From assembly GCA_007280825.1 (NCBI GenBank), contig QYQI01000136.1:1-8285 (forward strand): a stretch of 8,285 bases of DNA. Reading direction: 5' to 3'. Shown piece after piece: positions 1 through 5,214 of this stretch. The position numbers were made by a program, and so were the translations under genes. This stretch comes from Ignavibacteriales bacterium (GTDB taxonomy: Bacteria; Bacteroidota; Ignavibacteria; Ignavibacteriales; Melioribacteraceae). How positions within the stretch are numbered: the stretch's first letter is position 1; each line of letters opens with the position of its first letter. Under the pieces are notes generated by a model that was given only the letters and a program-made list of their open reading frames with translations, searched no databases and was not told the origin of the DNA.

Positions 1-109
1 AATTAGAGCAGTAAATAAAAAGAAATGAGAGTAAGAAAATGTTTGATCTAAGAAAATTAATTTGAAGAACTTTTCTTGAAATGAACGGATGAATAAAAGA
101 GAAACTCAT
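1..109 (-). CDS. Possible N-terminal fragment of an exported or membrane protein, cut by the window edge
   Basis: An open frame starts with ATG at 109-107 on the minus strand and stays open for 36 codons to the window edge. A GGGGTG ribosome-site-like stretch (complement of 114-119) lies about 4 bases upstream. The visible peptide begins MSFSFIHPFISRK and contains a hydrophobic run (IFLLSFLFIYC) near residues 24-34 with a basic residue before it, as in a signal peptide or lipoprotein leader. The residues before the cysteine (F-I-Y) do not fit a canonical lipobox. If real, it is transcribed divergently from the aminotransferase gene, and the repeat block lies between the two. AT-rich DNA often gives hydrophobic open frames by chance, so this is only a possibility. 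Confidence 0.3.
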   Translation of the reverse strand, partial: MSFSFIHPFISRKVLQINFLRSNIFLLSFLFIYCSN

Positions 110-234
110 ATTACACCCCGTTAATAATTGTTATTTTTCCTTTCAGCTTTCATGTTAATTGAAAACTAATGAAGTAATATCATTCAATCAAACAAAATCA
201 ACTTTAACCCAAAGTCTTTTAAGAGCGCACATTT

Positions 235-311
235 GTCATTGCGAACCCCAACGTAAGTTGGTGGTGAAGCAATCTAAATGTAAGAGATTGCTTCGCTACG
301 CTCGCAATGAC
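235..311. repeat. 77-bp nested inverted repeat, dispersed MITE/REP-like element
   Basis: Perfect 10-bp terminal arms, GTCATTGCGA (235-244) and TCGCAATGAC (302-311), enclose two further hairpins: CCAAC-GTAA-GTTGG (248-261) and GAAGCAATCT paired with AGATTGCTTC (266-275 with 285-294). The result is a cloverleaf-like fold. The 'CATTGCGA...GAAGCAATCT...CTTCGCTACGCTCGCAATGAC' style is familiar from small dispersed repeats in many bacterial genomes. The element has no gene and creates a false 63-codon open frame across 159-350. The flanking stretches 110-234 and 312-360 hold nothing else recognisable. Confidence 0.75.
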
Positions 312-360
312 AATTCAATCTTTGTTTGGCATTCAAGGTTTGCTTGGTAAATCTAAATAA

Positions 361-485
361 CCACGACCTTCAGGTCGTGGTAGAAATACTAAACAAACTT
401 ACAGGCTTTAGCCACAGTAATAATTTGTTTTGGGCTAAAGCCCAGGGCATCTTTGAGCATTAATACCACGCCATAAATGGCGTGG
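361..485. repeat. Cluster of three REP-like palindromes (possible RAYT-type element)
   Basis: There are three inverted repeats in 125 bp. The first has arms CCACGACCT (361-369) and AGGTCGTGG (372-380). The second pairs GGCTTTAGCC (404-413) with GGCTAAAGCC (433-442). The third has arms CCACGCCAT (466-474) and ATGGCGTGG (477-485). The outer two share the frame CCACG...CGTGG with different centres, so they are variants of one repeat and stand symmetrically around the middle pair. This arrangement resembles REP/BIME elements mobilised by REP-associated tyrosine transposases, but no transposase gene is in the window. The remaining 486-560 is plain AT-rich DNA leading to the aminotransferase ribosome site. 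Confidence 0.7.
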
Positions 486-576
486 CTATAAACTACCTAA
501 ATCTTCTTTTTGTTATCCAATTACATTCTTTAAAAAAGCTTTCTTAATTTAGCCGAAGAAATTATTGGAGATTATT

Positions 577-1731
577 TTGGAAATTGAAGAAGTAAGAAAA
601 CTATTCCCGCATTTGCAAACCGATCAAATCTATTTCAATCATGCTGCGCTCGGTCCGTGGTCCACTCTTGTTCTCGATCGTATTAAAGAATATATGGGTG
701 AAAGAAGCGGACTCAATGTGATGAACTTTGAATCTTTTGTAAAATGGAATTTCGGTGCAAAAGAAAAACTGGCAAAACTTTTAGGAACGAATACTTCCAG
801 ATTATCATGGGTAGATAATGTTGCAAACAGTATGAGCATAATAGCTCAAGGATTAGATTGGAAGACCGGCGATAGAATAATTTTGAACGATATCGAGTTT
901 CCTTCGAATGTTTATCCATTTCTAAACTTAAAAAAGCACGGTGTTGAAATTGATTTTGCTAAATCTCGAAATGGAATAGTTGATATCGAAGATATTGAAA
1001 AGCTAATTACTCCCAAGACAAAACTTATTTCAATAAGTATGGTACAATTTCTTTCTGGTTACAGAGCAGATATTAATTCAATAGGCGAATTGTGTAAAAG
1101 GAAAGGAATAATATTTTGTGTTGATGCAATTCAGGCGGTTGGTGCTGTTCATGTAGATCTTAATAAATCCCCAATAGATTTTCTTACCGGAGGAACACAG
1201 AAATGGTTAATGAGCAGTCAAGGTCTTTCCTATTTTTATATTACAGAAGAATTACAAAATAAAATTGAGCAGAAAAATGTGGGATGGACTTCAGTAGAAG
1301 ATCCTTGGAATCTATTGAACTATGATCTGACTTTGAGATCAAATGCCGAGCGATTTCAAACCGGAACCTTAAATGCGTTTGGTATAGCAATATTTGATGC
1401 CGCACTTAACATTTTTAAGCAATTGAGAATGGGGAACCTGCCTGCCGGCAGGCAAGGTTGCGAATTTAGAGTTTTAGAAAACACTAATTATTTTATTAAC
1501 AAACTTTCTGAAATAGGAATCGAACCGTTGCTAAAAAATATTTCTAATGAACACCTTGCCGGAATTGTGACATTCAAACATGAAAAATCAAAAGAAATAT
1601 TTTCTGAATTAGAAAAAAGAAAAATTTATGGTGCAGTCCGCGAAGGAATGATTCGCTTTTCTCCGCATTTTTATAACACAAAAGATGAGATTGATAGAGT
1701 AGTTAATGAGTTAAAAGATATTGTGGGATAA
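577..1731 (+). CDS. PLP-dependent aminotransferase class V family protein (cysteine desulfurase/selenocysteine lyase-like fold)
   Basis: A cytosolic fold-type I PLP enzyme of 384 residues. Start: TTG at 577 is preferred because GGAG at 567-570 sits 6 bases before it; an in-frame TTG at 565 would add four residues but lacks a good ribosome site. Numbering from 577, the N-terminal YFNHAALGP (about 19-27) is typical of the family. VDAIQAVGAV (182-191) supplies Asp183, which binds the pyridine nitrogen, and Gln186. GGTQKW (205-210) carries the Schiff-base Lys209, and FQTGTLN (260-266) is the cofactor phosphate/dimer region. No obvious catalytic Cys loop of NifS/SufS is seen, so the substrate is unknown; isopenicillin N epimerase-like or related lyase activities are possible. 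A GC-rich insert encodes NLPAGRQG at 287-294, between two predicted helices. The gene stands alone on the plus strand, convergent with the gene ending at 1802. Confidence 0.88.
   Translation: MEIEEVRKLFPHLQTDQIYFNHAALGPWSTLVLDRIKEYMGERSGLNVMNFESFVKWNFGAKEKLAKLLGTNTSRLSWVDNVANSMSIIAQGLDWKTGDRIILNDIEFPSNVYPFLNLKKHGVEIDFAKSRNGIVDIEDIEKLITPKTKLISISMVQFLSGYRADINSIGELCKRKGIIFCVDAIQAVGAVHVDLNKSPIDFLTGGTQKWLMSSQGLSYFYITEELQNKIEQKNVGWTSVEDPWNLLNYDLTLRSNAERFQTGTLNAFGIAIFDAALNIFKQLRMGNLPAGRQGCEFRVLENTNYFINKLSEIGIEPLLKNISNEHLAGIVTFKHEKSKEIFSELEKRKIYGAVREGMIRFSPHFYNTKDEIDRVVNELKDIVG
1435..1459 (+). repeat. GC-rich palindromic insert within the aminotransferase reading frame
   Basis: A perfect 16-bp palindrome, TGCCTGCCGGCAGGCA (1439-1454), is flanked by AACC (1435-1438) and GGTT (1456-1459) with one unpaired A. 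It is far richer in G+C than the surrounding gene, keeps the frame, and is translated as NLPAGRQG. Peptides of the PAGRQ type recur as small insertions in proteins of Bacteroidota-group genomes (from general knowledge, not searched here). In family members a short turn normally joins the two helices here, so the insert probably forms an exposed loop. Confidence 0.7.
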
Positions 1732-1795
1732 AAAAGAGGGGAGAAGAGCCAAAACCTAGGTTGGGGGGAGACCTAAGTCTCAGCCGCAACTCCCC
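1732..1795 (-). terminator. Possible terminator between convergent genes
   Basis: On the minus strand GGGGAG (complement of 1790-1795) can pair with CTCCCC (complement of 1738-1743), which is followed by a T-rich run (complement of 1732-1737). The loop is long (46 bases) but contains a smaller hairpin, GAGAC-CTAA-GTCTC (1768-1781). It would end transcripts from the 72-residue gene and phosphomannomutase. The long loop makes this weak. Confidence 0.3.
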
Positions 1796-1801
1796 AAAAA
1801 T

Positions 1802-2020
1802 TTATTCTTCAGGATTGTAACTTAATTCAATTTTTATATGAAAATCTGCGCCGCTAAATAAGGTGTATTTTACTTCGCTTATTGTACATTTATAATCTTC
1901 ACCGACCATATCACTAATTACTTTTGCAACAGCATTTTCTATCGAGCCAACGCTTACTGACTTCAATTTATTTTTTAAAATCTTATCAACATCTATTGCT
2001 CTTTCTTGACCCGTTGCCAT
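1802..2020 (-). CDS. Conserved-looking small hypothetical protein (72 aa)
   Basis: I do not recognise the family. The 72-residue protein starts MATGQERAIDVDKILKN and ends KIELSYNPEE. It has no signal peptide or membrane segment. It reads as a helix, a short strand, a helix (about 27-39, ENAVAKVISDMVG) and two strands (about 45-54 and 58-67), with a single Cys at 45. A good ribosome site, AAGGA, lies 7-8 bases before the ATG, and codon use looks genuine. It follows phosphomannomutase on the same strand after 71 bases and may share its transcript. The helix-then-two-strand order and size recall dodecin-type small proteins, but the family's key tryptophan is missing, so I do not assign it. A role in sugar metabolism cannot be inferred from position alone. 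Confidence 0.7.
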   Translation of the reverse strand: MATGQERAIDVDKILKNKLKSVSVGSIENAVAKVISDMVGEDYKCTISEVKYTLFSGADFHIKIELSYNPEE

Positions 2021-2091
2021 TTCTAATTCCTTCTTAATATCAATATTTTATCGTTGTATCCAAAAAATTTCAAAAGGCAATTACAATATAA

Positions 2092-3438
2092 CTATCCTCT
2101 AATAAATTTCAATAGCTCATTTGTTTTTTCATGCATCAATTTTTCATCGCTCTTAGATTCTACATTTAATCGAAGCAAAGGTTCCGTATTACTTATCCTA
2201 ATATTAAAACGCCAATCGGGATATTCAACACTAAGACCGTCCAATTCGTCATTTATTCCGCCAGTATATCTTTTTTTGATCTCTCTAATTTTTTCCGTTG
2301 GATTACTTATTGTTGAATTAATTTCACCCGAACAAGGATATAAACGTATCATAGAGTCCACAAGTTCCGAAAGTTTAGCTTTTTCATCGGACATTAACTG
2401 AAGAATAAGGACAAATGGTATCAACCCGCTATCGGAATAAAAGTTATCACGGAAATAATGATGTGCTGACATTTCCCCGCCATAAATTGCATTTACTTCT
2501 CTCATTTTTTGTTTGATAAAAGCATGGCCACTTTGAGAAACAACAGCTTTACCGCCGGCTTTTTTTACTACTTCGATCGTATTCCAAACAAGGCGGGGAT
2601 CGTGTACAATTTTTTCACCCGGATTTGTTTTCAAAATAGATTTTGCAAGTAATCCAACGATATAATATCCCTCGATAAAGTTACCTTTTTCATCAAAGAA
2701 AAAACATCTATCATAATCGCCATCCCAAGCAACGCCAAGATCAGCTCCATGTTTTTTAATTGCATCAATAGTTGGCTGTCTATTTTCAGGTAGAAGTGGA
2801 TTGGGTACACCATTAGGAAAGTTTGAATCTGGTTCCGGAAAAATCTTTATCATTTTAACTGGTAAATATTTTTCTAGAGCATCCAATACCGGACCGATAC
2901 AACCATTACCCGCATTAACAACTACTTTATATGGTAGAATTTTCTTTGCATCAAAAAAGTTTGTGACTTTAGTAATAAAGTCTTTCATAATATCTTTTTG
3001 AAAAACTTTTCCTTTCTGATCTGAGATTTCACCAAGGTCATTATTCAATATCATCTTTTCAATTTCATTCAGACCGGAATCGTAACCCATCGGTACCGAG
3101 CCTTTTTTTACAAATTTTAATCCGTTGTATTCAGGCGGATTGTGGCTTGCTGTTATCATAATCCCGCCATCGGCATTTAGGAATGGAGTTCCGAAGTAGA
3201 TCATTTCTGTTCCGCATAATCCCAAATCAAAAACATTACAACCGGCATCATTTAATCCTTGTAATAATGCTTCCGATAATTCCGGCGATGATTTTCTTAC
3301 ATCGCGGCCAATTACAACTGATTTTGCACCTAAATATTTTGCAAATGTTCTGCCTATTTTATAAGCAAGGTCCATATTCAATTCATCAGGTACTTTACCT
3401 CTGATATCGTATGCTTTGAATGATGAAATTTTGTTCAT
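2092..3438 (-). CDS. manB: Phosphomannomutase/phosphoglucomutase (alpha-D-phosphohexomutase)
   Basis: A cytosolic enzyme that interconverts mannose-6-P/mannose-1-P and probably glucose-6-P/glucose-1-P through a phosphoserine, feeding GDP-mannose and other nucleotide sugars for surface polysaccharide. The 448 residues show the four domains in order: the catalytic serine loop TASHNP (96-101, Ser98), the Mg-binding loop DGDYDR (239-244; Asp239, 241, 243), the sugar-binding loop GEMSAHH (321-327) and the C-terminal phosphate-binding loop RISNTEP (414-420). AYDIRG (9-14) is the usual N-terminal signature. The length is normal for the ManB/AlgC group. GEMS favours the PMM/PGM type over phosphoglucosamine mutase; the exact sugar preference is not readable. 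The ATG at 3438 has GGAG 5 bases upstream. It is divergent from the zinc-ribbon gene and upstream of the 72-residue gene. Confidence 0.95.
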   Translation of the reverse strand: MNKISSFKAYDIRGKVPDELNMDLAYKIGRTFAKYLGAKSVVIGRDVRKSSPELSEALLQGLNDAGCNVFDLGLCGTEMIYFGTPFLNADGGIMITASHNPPEYNGLKFVKKGSVPMGYDSGLNEIEKMILNNDLGEISDQKGKVFQKDIMKDFITKVTNFFDAKKILPYKVVVNAGNGCIGPVLDALEKYLPVKMIKIFPEPDSNFPNGVPNPLLPENRQPTIDAIKKHGADLGVAWDGDYDRCFFFDEKGNFIEGYYIVGLLAKSILKTNPGEKIVHDPRLVWNTIEVVKKAGGKAVVSQSGHAFIKQKMREVNAIYGGEMSAHHYFRDNFYSDSGLIPFVLILQLMSDEKAKLSELVDSMIRLYPCSGEINSTISNPTEKIREIKKRYTGGINDELDGLSVEYPDWRFNIRISNTEPLLRLNVESKSDEKLMHEKTNELLKFIRG

Positions 3439-3464
3439 TAATTCTCCGAAATGATTCTGAACTA

Positions 3465-3477
3465 TTCGTTAAACGAA
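3465..3477. promoter_or_regulatory. 13-bp palindrome upstream of phosphomannomutase, possible operator
   Basis: TTCGTT-A-AACGAA is a perfect 6-bp inverted repeat lying 26 bases upstream of the phosphomannomutase start. It abuts a TATTTTTC box (minus strand, 3482-3475) that resembles the TAnnTTTG -7 element of Bacteroidota promoters. The same TATTTTTC occurs on the plus strand at 3551-3558, before the zinc-ribbon gene. An operator role is inference from position and symmetry only. Confidence 0.25.
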
Positions 3478-3570
3478 AAATAAGTAAAACTAAATAAACT
3501 AACGGCAGTAGCGGATAAATTTTTGCATAGCCAAGTATCATCATCAGAGTTATTTTTCGAATGCTTTTCT

Positions 3571-3579
3571 AAAAGGAGG
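3571..3579 (+). promoter_or_regulatory. Strong ribosome binding site selecting an ATC start
   Basis: AAAAGGAGG is the best Shine-Dalgarno match in the window. Five bases (3580-3584) separate it from ATC at 3585, ideal spacing for a start codon. There is no ATG, GTG or TTG in that frame near it. Immediately upstream, ATG CTT TTC TAA (3561-3572) is a three-codon minigene in the same frame, whose stop overlaps the ribosome site. Confidence 0.7.
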
Positions 3580-3584
3580 TAGCC

Positions 3585-3893
3585 ATCGAAATCAATTCTA
3601 CGAAACCGTTAAAATTTACACACTGCACAAATACTAAATGCAATTCCGTTTTCCCCGTTTTTCATCAGGAATATTTCACAGATACGGATTTTCTTTGTCC
3701 TAACTGTGAGGGAAGACTGCACACACATCATATCGTTCAATGCAGAAGTTGCCAATCAATAGTAAATTTTCTTGATCTTGATGATGGGGAGGAGTCAATC
3801 GTCTTTTATGTTAAAAAATGCCAGCATTGTAATGGCACTGAAGAAGACGAAAGGCGGTTGCAGTTTTTCTGCTTTCCAGAAATTCTGATGTAA
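3585..3893 (+). CDS. Small double zinc-ribbon protein with apparent ATC start
   Basis: A 102-codon frame encodes a cysteine-rich protein with four pairs: C14-x4-C19, C38-PN-C41, C53-RS-C56 and C79-QH-C82, plus C96 and several histidines (H46, H48, H49). This spacing suits two zinc-binding ribbon or knuckle sites. There is no signal peptide or membrane segment. I do not recognise the family; zinc ribbons of this kind may bind nucleic acid or a protein partner. No canonical start precedes the motifs: the upstream in-frame stop is TAA at 3570-3572 and the only well-placed codon is ATC at 3585, 5 bases after AAAAGGAGG. This is either a rare AUC start, a start mutated from ATG, or a sequence error. 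It is divergent from manB and 135 bases upstream of yceI. Cysteine spacing and codon use argue for real coding. Confidence 0.72.
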   Translation: MEINSTKPLKFTHCTNTKCNSVFPVFHQEYFTDTDFLCPNCEGRLHTHHIVQCRSCQSIVNFLDLDDGEESIVFYVKKCQHCNGTEEDERRLQFFCFPEILM

Positions 3894-3915
3894 TAGCCGG
3901 TAACCACTTTTCTTG

Positions 3916-3986
3916 TTGAATTATTAATCTACGGGAACTTTATAATAATGATATGTGTTATACCAATATATGTTACAACATTATTA
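3916..3986 (+). promoter_or_regulatory. Candidate promoter and operator of the yceI-marR operon
   Basis: TTGAAT (3916-3921) and TATAAT (3941-3946) are separated by 19 bases, a loose sigma70-like promoter. The 8-bp arms TAATAATG (3943-3950) and CATTATTA (3979-3986) form a perfect inverted repeat with a 28-base spacer, overlapping the -10. Within it, ATGTT-AC-AACAT (3970-3981) is a further short palindrome. AT-rich palindromes over a promoter are typical MarR operators, and a MarR gene closes this operon. The link is inference. Confidence 0.35.
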
Positions 3987-4028
3987 CTAATTCGTGATAA
4001 TTTCATAAACAAAATAAAGAGGTTAAAA

Positions 4029-4610
4029 ATGCAACATCTTCGCAATGCAGTAATTCTTGTTTTATTTGCTGTTTTATCACTAAATGCTCAAACAAAATGG
4101 ACTACTGATAAAGCACATTCAAAAGCTCAATTTACAGTCACACACTTAATTATCTCTGAGGTTACCGGAGAGTTTAAGACATTTGATGTAAATGTTCAGG
4201 CATCAAAGGATGATTTTTCAGATGCTAAAATTGATTTCTCCGCTGATATAGCAAGTATCAATACCGATAACGAGAAAAGAGATGCTCACTTAAAGTCGGA
4301 TGATTTCTTCAACGCAGAAAAATTTCCTAAAATGACTTTTAAAGGAAAATCAATGAAGAAAATCGACGAGAAAAATTATAAGCTCGTTGGCGATCTTACA
4401 ATCCGCGACGTAACAAAAGAAATTACTCTTGATGTTATTTATAACGGAACAATTCAAGCATGGGGACAAACAAAAGCGGGTTTCAAAATTAAAGGTGAAG
4501 TTAACAGACTTGATTACAATCTTAAGTGGAACGCTTTAATGGAAGCAGGCGGTGCAGTTGTAAGCAAAACAGTTTATATCACAATTGATCTTGAATTACA
4601 GAAATCATAA
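4029..4610 (+). CDS. YceI family periplasmic lipid-binding protein
   Basis: A secreted beta-barrel (lipocalin-like) protein of the YceI family, whose members bind polyisoprenoid-type lipids in the periplasm. ATG at 4029 is chosen because AAGAGG (4017-4022) lies 6 bases before it and the residues that follow form a signal peptide (hydrophobic about 7-18, probable cleavage after LNA at 20). A longer frame from 3948 would bury that signal. The 193 residues contain the family landmarks: W24, HS (30-31), FTVTHL (35-40), VTGEF (45-49), RDAHLKSDDFF (84-94), FPKMTF (99-104) and GDLTIRDVTK (121-130). Length is normal. Its stop overlaps the start of the MarR gene by one base (TAATG), so the two are co-translated. 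Ligand and physiological role are unknown; family members are often linked to stress or isoprenoid-quinone biology. Confidence 0.93.
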   Translation: MQHLRNAVILVLFAVLSLNAQTKWTTDKAHSKAQFTVTHLIISEVTGEFKTFDVNVQASKDDFSDAKIDFSADIASINTDNEKRDAHLKSDDFFNAEKFPKMTFKGKSMKKIDEKNYKLVGDLTIRDVTKEITLDVIYNGTIQAWGQTKAGFKIKGEVNRLDYNLKWNALMEAGGAVVSKTVYITIDLELQKS

Positions 4611-5059
4611 TGAAACTTGAACAAGAAATAAAACAACCCAAATTTAGAAATGAATATCATAAGCTTGCCGTTAATGTACTTTACACTAACGGCTGGCTTG
4701 TTAATTTGTATTCAAATCTATTTTCTAAGCATGATATTACAAGCAATCAGTACAACATTCTTCGAATTCTCCGCGGGCAGTATCCTAATCCAGCAACAGT
4801 AAACTTGTTAAAAGAAAGAATGCTTGATAAAATGTCAGATGTATCACGGCTCGTTGAAAGGTTGCGCACGAAAGGTTTTGTTAAACGCGATCTATGTTCG
4901 AAAGATCGCAGATGTGTTGACGTAGTAATTACCGATAATGGGCTACATCTTTTAAAAGAAATTGATAAACTAAATGATAAACATGATTCATTCCTTAAAA
5001 ACTTATCTGAAAGCGAAGCTAAAAAGTTAAATAACTTGTTGGATAAACTCCGCGATTGA
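4610..5059 (+). CDS. MarR family winged-helix transcriptional regulator
   Basis: A 149-residue protein with the MarR layout: N-terminal dimerisation helix (about 12-38), HTH from about 44 with ITSNQYNILRIL (43-54), recognition helix near DKMSDVSRLVERLRTKG (73-89), a wing with VKRDLCSKDRRCVDVVIT (91-108), and a C-terminal dimerisation helix (about 112-148). The D-RR pair in the wing (99-101) is the family signature. Two cysteines, C96 and C102, flank it; C96 is common in related regulators, C102 less so, and a redox-responsive wing is possible. The gene starts at the last base of the yceI stop, so it relies on coupling. It probably regulates its own operon through the palindromes at 3943-3986. 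The inducer is unknown. Confidence 0.93.
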   Translation: MKLEQEIKQPKFRNEYHKLAVNVLYTNGWLVNLYSNLFSKHDITSNQYNILRILRGQYPNPATVNLLKERMLDKMSDVSRLVERLRTKGFVKRDLCSKDRRCVDVVITDNGLHLLKEIDKLNDKHDSFLKNLSESEAKKLNNLLDKLRD

Positions 5060-5084
5060 GTAATGATTTTTATTTTTTAATACT

Positions 5085-5108
5085 AGCCCTCTAAATGAGG
5101 GCTTTTTT
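5085..5108 (+). terminator. Rho-independent terminator of the yceI-marR operon
   Basis: AGCCCTC (5085-5091), loop TAAAT, GAGGGCT (5097-5103), then a run of T to 5108. It lies 25 bases after the marR stop. Confidence 0.9.
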
Positions 5109-5145
5109 ATTTAACATTTTTTAACTCTTACATCATTCAAGTTAA

Positions 5146-5176
5146 TTGGTTTAGAAAGCACTTCCTTTTATTTTTG
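5146..5176 (+). promoter_or_regulatory. Candidate Bacteroidota-type promoter of the S46 peptidase
   Basis: TATTTTTG (5169-5176) matches the TAnnTTTG -7 element, with TTG at 5146-5148 about 20 bases upstream as a -33 element. It lies between the preceding terminator and the AGGTG ribosome site (5203-5208 region) that serves the ATG at 5215. AT-rich sequence makes chance matches likely. Confidence 0.35.
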
Positions 5177-5214
5177 GATGTGTTCATCTTTATAAAAATA
5201 ACTCAGGTGTTACT

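Noticed and set aside
159..350. 63-codon open frame on the plus strand
   Set aside because: It is produced by the 235-311 inverted repeat and its flanks; it lacks a ribosome site, and its start would be a TTG in AT-rich DNA.
361..485. CRISPR array or tRNA
   Set aside because: Hairpins differ in sequence and spacing, and there are no regular repeats and spacers or tRNA-like loops.
2054..2401. 115-codon plus-strand frame
   Set aside because: It is antisense to the well-supported phosphomannomutase and has no domain or ribosome site.
3570..3893. Readthrough of TAA from ATG 3561 to give a fused zinc protein
   Set aside because: It would add only a few residues over a perfect ribosome site; initiation after the site is simpler.
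3948..4028. N-terminal extension of YceI
   Set aside because: It would place 27 residues before a normal signal peptide; the AAGAGG site marks the ATG at 4029.
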